From Acinetobacter colistiniresistens (GTDB lineage Bacteria > Pseudomonadota > Gammaproteobacteria > Pseudomonadales > Moraxellaceae), in contig NZ_CP102099.1 in the NCBI RefSeq assembly GCF_024582815.1, positions 1,922,001 through 1,986,000 on the forward strand: a stretch of 64,000 bases of DNA. The letters are read 5' to 3'. Of the stretch, positions 18,855 to 26,581 are shown one piece after another. Position 1 is the first letter of the stretch; each line of letters begins with the position of its first letter. Below the pieces are notes generated by a model that saw only the letters and a program-made list of their open reading frames with translations, did not search any database and was not told the DNA's origin. The position numbers were made by a program, and so were the translations under genes.

Positions 18855-19868
18855 TTAAGGTGTAAGTTCTGCTGATTTACGTTCAAATAGTGCGCTAACT
18901 TCATCAATTTGTTCATCACTCATTGAACTTGTATTGGGTTCAAAACGTTCAGCCATAATTGAGTTGATTAATTCGATGGTATCGGCACTATCCAAATCAA
19001 CCAGTAATTGCACATAATTTTTACGGTTGGCATACGCAGTAGAAATATCTGTTTTTGCAGGTTCGCCAAGATCGGCAGGAATTGTTTTAGCTAAAGCCTT
19101 TAATTCCTCAATTGTGTTTAGAGCATTAATTTGATTAATGAGTCCTTTAACATCAAAGTTATTAGAAGCCATATCTATGACAGTTTCTTGAGATTGTGCA
19201 CGTTCAGCCATTTGAGCTTTAAGCCCACTCGAACCTTGATGTTTTTTTACCGTTGATTGAACTGGGGTAACATCAAGTTCTTCACGTTCAGCAATTTCAT
19301 CTGGGGTATAAACACCTAGAATTACATCGGGTGTATATAAGCGTGACCAACGTTTAATAGCAAGATACGCAAGTTGTTGGCGTGGATCACTTACCCATAA
19401 AGGTGAATTGCGTACTGAGCCTACTTGTCCCATAGAAATATCAATTTCACGTGGAGAAGTTTCACCCTTTAATGTTGCCCAAACTTTAATGCCTTTATCC
19501 CATGATTTATCTTCCTTGCCGTTGATCTTTGCCCAATCGCCATACCATTCAAAATTTAAACGACCTGTGATAGGTGCACGATTGGTAATCACAGCATTCA
19601 CAAGTTGCGCTTCATACCCTAATACACCATTAATTTGATGAGTTTTTTGAGCTACAGCAAAAGGGTCCATTTGCCACTGTGCTGATTGCATAATGATGGC
19701 TAAACAATCTCCAGTATTGCCCTGAAGATGTTTCGGCACTGCAAATTTTGATGAAGCCATGACACTTGCAATGCGCTCAAAACGATCCATAATTTCAGGA
19801 TTCATCATGATGTCAAAAGCAGTTAAGTGGGCAATCTGACCATTTTGTGGGGTTGTTAATGCGTTCAT
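18855..19868 (-). CDS. recT: RecT-family single-strand annealing protein
   Basis: RecT binds and anneals complementary single strands made by its partner exonuclease. The 337-residue protein has the family core, including GDCLAIIMQSAQWQMDPF, QINGVLGYEAQLVNAVI and DPRQQLAYLAIKRWSRLY, in residues about 50-210. The C-terminal 120 residues are more variable and acidic. It begins 11 bases after the YqaJ exonuclease gene, the usual pairing for phage homologous recombination. Confidence 0.93.
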   Translation of the reverse strand: MNALTTPQNGQIAHLTAFDIMMNPEIMDRFERIASVMASSKFAVPKHLQGNTGDCLAIIMQSAQWQMDPFAVAQKTHQINGVLGYEAQLVNAVITNRAPITGRLNFEWYGDWAKINGKEDKSWDKGIKVWATLKGETSPREIDISMGQVGSVRNSPLWVSDPRQQLAYLAIKRWSRLYTPDVILGVYTPDEIAEREELDVTPVQSTVKKHQGSSGLKAQMAERAQSQETVIDMASNNFDVKGLINQINALNTIEELKALAKTIPADLGEPAKTDISTAYANRKNYVQLLVDLDSADTIELINSIMAERFEPNTSSMSDEQIDEVSALFERKSAELTP

Positions 19869-19879
19869 AATAAAATTCC

Positions 19880-20866
19880 TTAAACTGTTTCTTTAAATTT
19901 GTTTGAAATACGGAAAACTCGGGTGCTGGAGGTTTTGCTATATTTCGCAAATAAATCAGGTTCTTCTTTTTTCAACAGCGTACTGTCGATACGAGTAGAG
20001 GATTGTTCTTTGTAGGTGCAGATGGACTTGCCCTGGCTAATCATCATTTCAGCATCCTGCATCGTGGAGACAATCTTTAACTTGATTTCATCTTCACGAG
20101 CCTTGTCCGCTTTTTGGCGACCTTGAACAGTGATAAGTTCTTCAGCAAGCTTGATATGTTCAAAATCAGCTTCGACTTGTTTACCCACAACATGATTTGA
20201 CCAGCGATGTAAAACATCATCAAAACAAGTAGGATCTGGTGGAACATCAGCAACAACATGGTTGAACCAGAACGCTTTAACTTGACGAAAAATTGAATCA
20301 ATCAAGTCTTCATCACGTTCAATGCGATACATGCGGAACTTATTGCCACCAATAAGAACGGCAAGATGCCATACTTGGAAGCCTGTAAGTTTCATGTACC
20401 AAAGACACTGAGTAAGGTAATAGTCTGGAATTTGATCTGTTCCTTCTTCACCAAATAACTTGGACAAATATTCTGAAGCTGTTTTACATTCCAATCCTTG
20501 GTCTGTAGTTAGTTTCCCATCTTTAAGGAAAACACGACCTGCGATTTTAGGATTTACAACAGCACGGTCAATGTTACCGATAGCCCAAGACTCTCCGATG
20601 TTTTCAAGAGATAATTGTTGAGTAACACGTTGAACTTTCATCCCTGAACGACGTGAAAACTCTTTAGCAACAACGTCTTCAAGTAAATTGCCAAAATGAG
20701 CTGATTCATTTTGTGATTCTTTACGTTCATTGCGACCTGTTTTGTCTAACCACAATTGGTATGGTGATTTGTACGGACTAAAACCAAGGATTGCAGCAAC
20801 GTCTGAACCACCAATACCTTTTTTACGACCAGCGAGAAATTGGTCACGATTAACTTGTGTATTCAT
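19880..20866 (-). CDS. YqaJ-type viral recombinase (5'-3' exonuclease)
   Basis: A 328-residue lambda-exonuclease-like nuclease of the YqaJ family. GIGGSDVAAILGFSPY opens the domain (about 17-32). GNLLEDVVAKEF and ECKTAS (about 128-133) carry the metal-binding and catalytic Glu/Lys residues. It should chew double-stranded ends to give single strands for RecT. The C-terminal third is helical and matches extended phage homologues. Confidence 0.92.
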   Translation of the reverse strand: MNTQVNRDQFLAGRKKGIGGSDVAAILGFSPYKSPYQLWLDKTGRNERKESQNESAHFGNLLEDVVAKEFSRRSGMKVQRVTQQLSLENIGESWAIGNIDRAVVNPKIAGRVFLKDGKLTTDQGLECKTASEYLSKLFGEEGTDQIPDYYLTQCLWYMKLTGFQVWHLAVLIGGNKFRMYRIERDEDLIDSIFRQVKAFWFNHVVADVPPDPTCFDDVLHRWSNHVVGKQVEADFEHIKLAEELITVQGRQKADKAREDEIKLKIVSTMQDAEMMISQGKSICTYKEQSSTRIDSTLLKKEEPDLFAKYSKTSSTRVFRISNKFKETV

Positions 20867-20869
20867 GTC

Positions 20870-21568
20870 TTAACCCTCATTCCATTCAGCAGAATCCAAA
20901 TCCCAACCTTTCAATTCCAAAGCTAAAGGCTTCATATCTTCTTCAACTGAATAACGATTACTGACTAAAACACCGTCTTTATATTCTTTGATGAACCAAA
21001 AATTTCCACCTTCGTCATAGGCTTTAAACGTACAACTGAGGTTGAATTTTTTGATAAGTTCATCGGTAACAGGTATTGGAGCCGACCATGCCGTATCAAA
21101 TTCAATAGTGTTGCCATTAACAACTACTTGGTAAGCATTCCATTTGGTTTCCCAATTTTTTACGCACCACTGGTACCAGGAAGAACAACCATATTTGTTG
21201 TAATTATCGAGAACTGTTTTCCCAAGCTCTATAAATTGATTTAGGCTATCTTTATTGTCTTTGATTCGTTCAAAATCTACTTTTGAGCTTTCCAGTTCAG
21301 ATTCCCATGAAGAAAAATCATTAAAAACAGAACCAAAATATTTACGGTGACGGAATGGGGCAGAGAAATGTTCCTCTTTTTTATAGCCATCCGTTAAAAC
21401 ATAAACAAAAGCTGCATCTTTTGTACTGCTTTCATCGATACCCAATGATTCAGGCATCTTGATTAAGGTATTAAAATCGAAATCAGATTTTTCACTTTTA
21501 ACAAACGCCAATACTTCTTCAGCATTAGGAGAATGAATAATAATCTTATTGGTTACATGATTTGGCAT
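20870..21568 (-). CDS. DUF1281/Api92-like phage protein
   Basis: A 232-residue protein starting MPNHVTNKIIIHSP, the hallmark of an early phage and plasmid family sometimes annotated DUF1281 or Api92-like. Residues 125-160 (WYQWCVKNWETKWNAY) and FDTAWSAPIP are its conserved core. Function unknown. ATG 21568 has AAGGTG 6 bases before it, which excludes a longer start at 21631. It is followed after 3 bases by the YqaJ gene. Confidence 0.85.
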   Translation of the reverse strand: MPNHVTNKIIIHSPNAEEVLAFVKSEKSDFDFNTLIKMPESLGIDESSTKDAAFVYVLTDGYKKEEHFSAPFRHRKYFGSVFNDFSSWESELESSKVDFERIKDNKDSLNQFIELGKTVLDNYNKYGCSSWYQWCVKNWETKWNAYQVVVNGNTIEFDTAWSAPIPVTDELIKKFNLSCTFKAYDEGGNFWFIKEYKDGVLVSNRYSVEEDMKPLALELKGWDLDSAEWNEG

Positions 21569-21578
21569 TGTGTTCACC

Positions 21579-21794
21579 TTATACTGTTTGATTGGCACTA
21601 TATTTCGTTGCAAGAGGGCGGTAGCTTTCATCAGCAGTACGCTGACAGTTCACACAAACCATTGCTGGTATGACGTTACGATGGAAATATTCATCATCGT
21701 AGCCATCACGTGTTTCGGTATTTCCGCAGTGCTCACATTCATAAATTGCTGTGAAATCACGACGGATTTGAGAAGTAATCTTTTTGATTTTCAT
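21579..21794 (-). CDS. Zinc-ribbon phage protein (71 aa)
   Basis: A small protein with two CxxC pairs, CEHCG and CVNC, separated by about 25 residues and so probably folding around one zinc ion. It resembles small phage zinc-finger proteins related to Ogr/Delta activators in size and design, but no direct role can be assigned. Its ATG overlaps the stop of the upstream gene (ATGA). Confidence 0.78.
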   Translation of the reverse strand: MKIKKITSQIRRDFTAIYECEHCGNTETRDGYDDEYFHRNVIPAMVCVNCQRTADESYRPLATKYSANQTV

Positions 21795-22177
21795 GCTCTA
21801 AATCCTCTACGTGAATTCATGATTTCCAAGCGAATTGAACCAATTCCCACGTCAATAACTAATTCACGAAAATTTTCATTTGAAGTGATGCCAAATTTGA
21901 AAGCCCATCCACCACCAAATCGACCAGAACTTTTGACTTTGAACGGATTCCATCCCCAAAATTCACCGTTATGCTGATCAAATGGTTCATCTTTAGAAAC
22001 CACATGCCAAGGAAAGCCATGCATTAGGCAAATAACAGTTTTATTTCCAACATCGAATTCAAATTCGTTGTATTTGACAGGCTCACCAAATAAAGCTCGG
22101 TATACATCAGCTTGAAGGTTTTCAGACGGATTATTTTTTCCGCTTGTAGCTGTTTTAATTTCAATTAAATCAAGCAT
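21791..22177 (-). CDS. Unknown early phage protein (128 aa)
   Basis: No family recognised. Residues 30-100 contain aromatic-rich strands (ICLMHGFPWHVVSKDE, GEFWGWNPFKV) followed by SGRFGGGWAFKFG, pointing to a compact beta-rich domain. The ATG starts 2 bases after the stop of the preceding gene and uses an AGAGG ribosome site that lies within its coding end. Confidence 0.72.
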   Translation of the reverse strand: MLDLIEIKTATSGKNNPSENLQADVYRALFGEPVKYNEFEFDVGNKTVICLMHGFPWHVVSKDEPFDQHNGEFWGWNPFKVKSSGRFGGGWAFKFGITSNENFRELVIDVGIGSIRLEIMNSRRGFRA

Positions 22178-22178
22178 A

Positions 22179-22625
22179 TTAACCTCTCAATTTCTGTAAT
22201 TTCACAGCGATAGAGTCTTCAAGAGCATCATTGATCTTGTCGATTTCATAACGATCAAGATATGCATTGATTTCGCCATCTTCATCACCGACCAATTCAG
22301 GTTCTAAGCGATCAATCTGAATGCCTACAGCACGATTAAAGCCGTTACTATCATCGAAACCTGAATAGTCAAAATTCACTTCGATGTAATACTGGTCATT
22401 TGCTGTTAATAAGGTTGCATGACAGTCATGTTGACAGTCGTTGTATGGGCCTAAATCGAGCTCATCCACCTTGTAGATGTCTGATGCCACTGTGATCTGC
22501 TGCTGTTCTTCAACAGGTAGCTTGGCTGGTTGATACATTTGCACAGACGCAAAAACTGCTGTCATTGCTACTGCACCACCTAAACCCAACAAAATTGATT
22601 TGAAATTTAATGAAACCATGTTCAT
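22179..22625 (-). CDS. Secreted or membrane-anchored early phage protein (148 aa)
   Basis: Residues 8-28 (SILLGLGGAVAMTAVFASVQ) form a signal or anchor. The rest is acidic, with a NDCQHDCHATLL segment whose two cysteines may pair, and a strand-rich body. It is unusual in a recombination operon to have an envelope-directed protein. Superinfection control or envelope change is possible but not supported by a known family. AAGGAG at ideal spacing supports the start. Confidence 0.75.
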   Translation of the reverse strand: MNMVSLNFKSILLGLGGAVAMTAVFASVQMYQPAKLPVEEQQQITVASDIYKVDELDLGPYNDCQHDCHATLLTANDQYYIEVNFDYSGFDDSNGFNRAVGIQIDRLEPELVGDEDGEINAYLDRYEIDKINDALEDSIAVKLQKLRG

Positions 22626-22660
22626 AATCTCCTTATAGCGATTGCTATACCCCCTAAAGA

Positions 22661-22697
22661 AGCCCCGTCCTCGATCAAAATTTCGGGGCTTTTTATT
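22661..22697. terminator. Hairpin between YfdQ-like gene and downstream genes
   Basis: AGCCCCG (22661-22667) pairs with CGGGGCT (22684-22690). The plus-strand side has TTTTATT; the minus-strand side has only TCTTT. In the leftward operon it could be a partial terminator or attenuator between the YfdQ-like gene and the five or more genes after it. Confidence 0.6.
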
Positions 22698-22712
22698 GCT
22701 TAATTTTTAGTT

Positions 22713-23537
22713 TTAAGCGGAAAAGGTACCAATACGGACAGGGTTTTCAGGAAGCAAGGCAATCACTTTTTCCTTGAATTCTTGAATAATTTCATTACGC
22801 AAGAGTTCTTCTTTAACGATTTGCAATGCAAACGATGGCTCACCATCTGAGCTATTTACTACAAGACGCAAGCGAATAGTTTTGTCATCAAGACCGACAT
22901 AAGCTGGATCAATGATTTCAAAATAACTTGGTAATTTCCCTGCTGTGCTTGAAGCTTCAACTTTGTCAAAGACTGAGCGAGTTTCTTGCATGTTTGATAC
23001 TGACGAGTCAGTAGTTGAAGATGCGCCAACTTTCATGTTGCGAACTGCATTAATTGCTTCCGCAATATGGATCGTTTCACCAGTTTCACTTGTTGCAGCG
23101 AATACACTTGCCCAATCTTCAAGTAATGTTGTAAAACGCTTTTGATTGAGTTTGGTATCTTTAAGTTGGTTTAGTTTTTCCCAAACTACAGTTGGTTCAA
23201 GCTGTAATACTGCTTTATGGTCACAATGACCTTGAGCCAATCCAACAACTTTGAAGTTTAAAATTGCCGTTGCTGATACATTTTTGTGGTCAACAAATAC
23301 AGGGGCATAAACTTTTACTTCAGGAACAGAATTTTCAGACTGCGTATTACCTAAAACATAACTTTTGAAATCTTCAAAAGATGGGGTTTTTAAAACACCA
23401 CGTGCACGGTTACGACCAGCTTGAAATTGTTCTAAATCATGAACATTGAAATTTTCATGAATGGCAACAAGTTCACCACGAGATAAATCATTTACAGGTA
23501 ACGCAAGTTCAACGATTTCTTTAGCAGAGTTTTCCAT
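22713..23537 (-). CDS. YfdQ-like (DUF2303) phage protein
   Basis: A 274-residue protein of the DUF2303/YfdQ family known from prophage CPS-53 and many early phage operons; function unknown. Recognisable parts are the N-terminal LSRGELVAIHENFNVHDLEQ, the GVLKTPSFEDFKSYV block, and the late strand-rich region. ATG 23537 has AAGGTA about 7 bases before it; the open frame extends 39 codons further but without support. Confidence 0.85.
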   Translation of the reverse strand: MENSAKEIVELALPVNDLSRGELVAIHENFNVHDLEQFQAGRNRARGVLKTPSFEDFKSYVLGNTQSENSVPEVKVYAPVFVDHKNVSATAILNFKVVGLAQGHCDHKAVLQLEPTVVWEKLNQLKDTKLNQKRFTTLLEDWASVFAATSETGETIHIAEAINAVRNMKVGASSTTDSSVSNMQETRSVFDKVEASSTAGKLPSYFEIIDPAYVGLDDKTIRLRLVVNSSDGEPSFALQIVKEELLRNEIIQEFKEKVIALLPENPVRIGTFSA

Positions 23538-23589
23538 TTTCAGTACCTTATGGATGGTTGGTAAAATTTTTGTAATGAGAAGCGGCTGT

Positions 23590-23919
23590 TTAAGCGTCTT
23601 CAGTGAATAATTGACTTGTATGGTTAGCGAACAAAGTGACATCACCACCAGCATTCAAATGCATTGGAGTTTTTGAGGTAGTGTCCTCTGCACGTTTACC
23701 TTTTGCTGTTGGTTCAACAAAAGCGAGTGTGTGTGCAATTTCGACCTGGCTTGAATCACCGATACGAGCAATATCAAGTGTGATTTTGATTTGCCCTTTT
23801 TTGTTGTGCTGAACAGCACCTTGAGAAACCATGCTGATAGCTGCACCGAGTTGGTTAGCAAAGGTTCCTGCACCTAAGTCAGCAACAAATTGCTGTGCGT
23901 TGGTTGGTTTGGTAGACAT
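23590..23919 (-). CDS. First gene of the left operon, unknown (109 aa)
   Basis: No named family, but proteins of this size and pattern often precede YfdQ genes. It has a helical N-terminus (AQQFVADLGAGTFANQLGAAI) followed by strands (QIKITLDIARI, SQVEIAHTLAF). The long promoter-proximal position means it is the earliest and most strongly expressed product of the left operon. GAGG upstream of the ATG gives a good ribosome site. Confidence 0.78.
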   Translation of the reverse strand: MSTKPTNAQQFVADLGAGTFANQLGAAISMVSQGAVQHNKKGQIKITLDIARIGDSSQVEIAHTLAFVEPTAKGKRAEDTTSKTPMHLNAGGDVTLFANHTSQLFTEDA

Positions 23920-23952
23920 TTTTACCTCACATTGGGTTAGTGTGTGAGATAA

Positions 23953-23981
23953 ATATTAGGTAAACCTAATTATTTAGTCAA
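23953..23981 (-). promoter_or_regulatory. Leftward early promoter (PL)
   Basis: On the minus strand TTGACT (23981-23976) and TAATAT (23958-23953) are spaced by exactly 17 bases, a near-consensus sigma-70 promoter. It lies 34 bases before the first left-operon gene. Operators 1 and 2 cover its -10 and -35 parts, so repressor bound here should block it. Confidence 0.85.
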
Positions 23982-24015
23982 TAGGTATTCCTAATTTATT
24001 TTTAGGATTGCCTAA
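23956..24015. promoter_or_regulatory. Left operator cluster (three sites)
   Basis: Three copies of a 14-base palindrome TTAGG-N4-CCTAA lie at 23956-23969 (perfect, extended to 16 bases), 23981-23994 (ATAGG half-site) and 24002-24015. Start-to-start distances are 25 and 21 bases. The same motif recurs three times on the other side of the repressor gene, so these are very likely binding sites for the CI-like and Cro-like proteins. Confidence 0.85.
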
Positions 24016-24174
24016 TTTTTTGTTTTTGATAAAAGAAAACCTGCATATAGCAGGTGGAGTGGTGTTTATTGATATGCTGTTACATCATTAAGATAGGTGG
24101 ATTACCAAATTTATTAAATTAATTTCCCCATTTTTCCCAGTCACGATAGCCAGTTAAGCCATGCTTTAAAATCT

Positions 24175-24444
24175 TTATAGATGAGTCTTTTTCATTATTT
24201 CTAAGTTTTTTTCATATTGGCTACAATATTTAAAATATTCAAAAGTTTGGTGTCCTCTTATCACATATTCGATATGATAATTACCAAAACCCTTAACTTT
24301 TAAATTCGGGTGCGTGACTCTTTGTAAGTGATTTCTGAGTAAATCAAGTTCACTTGGCTTATTTCTGCGATCAAGCCAAAAAACGATATAAAAAAATATA
24401 ATTATTAAACCAATAATGCCTAAGTTATATATAAAGTCATGCAT
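24175..24444 (-). CDS. Small membrane protein next to the repressor gene
   Basis: An 89-residue protein with one strong N-terminal membrane segment (residues 7-24, rich in Ile/Phe) and a basic cytoplasmic tail with HPNLKVKGFGNYHIEYVIRG. No family recognised. It lies downstream of the repressor gene on the same strand, so it could be expressed in the lysogen with cI. Genes at this place are often superinfection-exclusion or lysogenic conversion factors; that is inference. Confidence 0.68.
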   Translation of the reverse strand: MHDFIYNLGIIGLIIIFFYIVFWLDRRNKPSELDLLRNHLQRVTHPNLKVKGFGNYHIEYVIRGHQTFEYFKYCSQYEKNLEIMKKTHL

Positions 24445-24518
24445 TCTTAGATACCTAAATTATAATGATTTAACTTTTTCTTACTCGTTTGGGCTTAAAA
24501 CACTTATACCTTCAGGTG

Positions 24519-25244
24519 TTACCATTTTTCCAATTTCGCAATCTGCCAAACCCAACCAATAATTTCAAATTGTTGTGAGATTCTTTCTTCTGCTGTAAGT
24601 TCAATTTCTTTATATTCTTCTGAATTATCAGATAACAATCGGATTCCACCAAAGGGTAGGTTATATAAACGTTTGCAGTAATGAAGCCCACCTATACAAA
24701 TCACATAGATACGACCATCTTTAACCTCTTTGCGACCAAGATCAATGTGGATTGTATCGCCATCATTAATGGTTGGTGTCATTGAGTCGCCTGATGCAGT
24801 TGCAGCAACTGCATTAGATTCTGTGATTGCTAAATTGCGTAAAGTCGCTTTGGACATTCTTAATTTACGTCTTTCATTAGCAATAGCTTCATTGAATGAA
24901 CCACCGCCACAAGCAAAAGAAAAATCCTTGAAAAATGGGATTTCTACTTCGTCATCATCTACTGGAGTATTGGTATCCCATTCATTTACCTGGGTGAATT
25001 GAGGATTAATTTCACCATCTTGTTTAGGTGAGCCTTTACCAGTCGCAAGCCAAATAGGGTTCACATTCAAGTGATTTGCAGCTCGTAGAAGATTCTCACC
25101 TTCCATTGTTTTTGATTTACCAGAAAGCCAGTCACTAACAGATGGTGGCTTAACACCAACAGCACGAGCAAGTTCTACACCCTTTATTTTTTTTGGTGGT
25201 AAAACTTCCATTGCATATTTAAGTCTTTCAGCAAGTGTCTTCAT
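24519..25244 (-). CDS. CI-type repressor, HTH plus S24 peptidase
   Basis: A 241-residue lambda-CI-like repressor that should keep the prophage silent. An XRE-type helix-turn-helix spans about 19-62 (GVELARAVGVKPPSVSDWL). The S24/LexA peptidase domain has Ser154 (SGDSM) and Lys191 as the catalytic pair. The cleavage region reads SFACGGGS (109-116), so the scissile bond would be Cys112-Gly113, as in UmuD, rather than Ala-Gly. DNA damage should thus trigger self-cleavage and induction. GAGAG precedes the ATG. Three operators lie just upstream. Confidence 0.93.
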   Translation of the reverse strand: MKTLAERLKYAMEVLPPKKIKGVELARAVGVKPPSVSDWLSGKSKTMEGENLLRAANHLNVNPIWLATGKGSPKQDGEINPQFTQVNEWDTNTPVDDDEVEIPFFKDFSFACGGGSFNEAIANERRKLRMSKATLRNLAITESNAVAATASGDSMTPTINDGDTIHIDLGRKEVKDGRIYVICIGGLHYCKRLYNLPFGGIRLLSDNSEEYKEIELTAEERISQQFEIIGWVWQIAKLEKW

Positions 25245-25261
25245 AAATAACTCTCAAATCA

Positions 25262-25324
25262 TTAGGAAATCCTAACATGAATAAAATTAGGTATGCCTAT
25301 TGATTATTTATAAGGAATGCCTAA
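25262..25324. promoter_or_regulatory. Right operator cluster (three sites)
   Basis: Three TTAGG-N4-CCTAA-type sites lie at 25262-25275 (perfect), 25287-25300 (CCTAT half-site) and 25311-25324 (TAAGG half-site), with 25- and 24-base steps. They separate the repressor and Cro-like genes, the position of lambda OR. Confidence 0.85.
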
Positions 25325-25327
25325 TAA
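25300..25327 (+). promoter_or_regulatory. Rightward early promoter (PR)
   Basis: TTGATT (25300-25305) and TAATAA (25322-25327) with a 16-base spacer fit a sigma-70 promoter for the Cro-like gene 25 bases on. The third right operator covers the spacer and -10, and the second touches the -35. Confidence 0.7.
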
Positions 25328-25351
25328 TTGCTTTTGTTATAGGAGAGCAAC

Positions 25352-25579
25352 ATGAATGACAACCAACTTATAGAAGCCCTTGGTGGATGTAATGCAGTTG
25401 CACGGCTTTTAGGTATTACAGGACCTTCAGTGAGTGGTTGGAAAGCTATTCCAACTGACAGAAAAATCCGCCTAGCTGTGATTGCAGAAGATCGTGGAAT
25501 CTGCACACGCAAAGACCTTTTCCCAGAAGATTATCAGGACATTTGGATTGAACTAAGAGAGCCTGAACAAATTCAATAG
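25352..25579 (+). CDS. Cro-like helix-turn-helix regulator
   Basis: A 75-residue protein whose first 50 residues form a helix-turn-helix (QLIEALGGCNAVARLLGITGPSVSGWK) of the Cro/YdaS type. As the first gene of the right operon, divergent from the repressor, it should lower repressor and early transcription by binding the shared operators. AGGAGAG gives a strong ribosome site. The last 25 residues (LFPEDYQDIWIEL) are often seen in such regulators. Confidence 0.88.
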   Translation: MNDNQLIEALGGCNAVARLLGITGPSVSGWKAIPTDRKIRLAVIAEDRGICTRKDLFPEDYQDIWIELREPEQIQ

Positions 25580-25587
25580 GTGAACCT

Positions 25588-25914
25588 ATGGAAACAAAAA
25601 TAATGTTTGTATTCAGCAAAAAACTGTTGGCACCCATGTCAACACGTGTACCGCTGGAAGTCCAAGAGATCATTGATACTTTGGCTGAAAGCCAAGGTAG
25701 TGATCGTGCTAAGTGGTTAAGAGATGCCATAGATAAAAAGATCGAACTGGAGACAGGTCAATCATCATCTGAGCACATAGAAAAATCAAAGAATACAACG
25801 TCTACGAGTGTATTTATGAATGTATGCAGAAATTTGAAAAGTTTTTGGCAGGCATTAAAAAAGCCCGACGTTGCAGGTCGAGCTTCTAGTATTCATCAAC
25901 ATTCAGGTAAATGA
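25588..25914 (+). CDS. Putative ribbon-helix-helix protein (108 aa)
   Basis: Residues 17-55 (STRVPLEVQEIIDTLAESQG, then a K-rich helix) resemble an Arc/ribbon-helix-helix DNA-binding domain. The C-terminal half is variable. A second ATG at 25636 would start directly at this domain, so the true protein may be 92 residues. It begins 8 bases after the Cro-like gene and is probably another early regulator. Confidence 0.7.
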   Translation: METKIMFVFSKKLLAPMSTRVPLEVQEIIDTLAESQGSDRAKWLRDAIDKKIELETGQSSSEHIEKSKNTTSTSVFMNVCRNLKSFWQALKKPDVAGRASSIHQHSGK

Positions 25915-26198
25915 ACATGAGTAATTTAACAGAACATAAGTGCGCTGGCAAATGTCCAGAGTTTAAAGGGGAACAGTGCCATCATTGTTTGATTCAGAAA
26001 ATTGAAAAACGTGAGTTTGAATTGGGTGTTGCGCCTGATAGTGCGTATTTCATTGGTATTGATTTAGCTGCTGATGGAGAAGATAAGTCGGTTGAAGTGG
26101 CTTATTGCGTAATCTCTAAAAAATACTGTACCTGCCCAAACGGTGTGCAGATTTGCTTACATGAGCATGGCGGTGCAGTGGTGGAGGTGCAGTCATGA
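25911..26198 (+). CDS. Cysteine-rich early phage protein (95 aa)
   Basis: Unknown family. The N-terminus holds four closely spaced cysteines (CAGKC, CHHC) and the end has three more with histidines (CTCPNGVQICLHEH), which suggests one or two zinc sites. ATG 25911 overlaps the previous stop by 4 bases; a second ATG six bases on is also possible. It ends in a GAGGTGCAGTCATGA junction shared with the next gene. Confidence 0.7.
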   Translation: MNMSNLTEHKCAGKCPEFKGEQCHHCLIQKIEKREFELGVAPDSAYFIGIDLAADGEDKSVEVAYCVISKKYCTCPNGVQICLHEHGGAVVEVQS

Positions 26199-26581
26199 CA
26201 AACCCAATCTGTCCATACTGCAATAAAGAGTCTGATGGGGTAGATGGCACAGCCATTTATCCTCATAGACCTGACCTGTCACATAAATGGTTTTACCAAT
26301 GTGTGCCTTGTGATGCCTATGTTGGTTGTCATCCTGGTACTAAAAACTCACTTGGTCGATTGGCAAATGCTGAACTTAGAAAATGGAAGTCTATAGCACA
26401 TCGAGTGTTTGATCCGTTATGGCGTGATGGCCACATGAAGCGCAAGGAAGCCTATAAAGCTTTGGCTGAAGTAATGAATATTCATCCAAATGACTGCCAT
26501 ATTGGGATGTTTGATGTTGATCAGTGCAAAAAAGTTTATTCAATTTGCATGAATGAACAAATCAAGAAGGTGACAGCATGA
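26195..26581 (+). CDS. DUF3268-like zinc-finger phage protein
   Basis: A 128-residue protein with a classic two-knuckle start, PICPYCNKE and later YQCVPCDAYVGCH, followed by a helical part (RLANAELRKWKSIAH, KRKEAYKALAEVM). This is the zinc-finger-containing DUF3268 pattern found in phage early regions. Biochemical role unknown. It overlaps both neighbours by 4 bases. Confidence 0.82.
   Translation: MTNPICPYCNKESDGVDGTAIYPHRPDLSHKWFYQCVPCDAYVGCHPGTKNSLGRLANAELRKWKSIAHRVFDPLWRDGHMKRKEAYKALAEVMNIHPNDCHIGMFDVDQCKKVYSICMNEQIKKVTA

Noticed and set aside
16133..24000. Integrase gene in the left arm
   Set aside because: None of the leftward genes has tyrosine or serine recombinase motifs; it probably lies right of the window.
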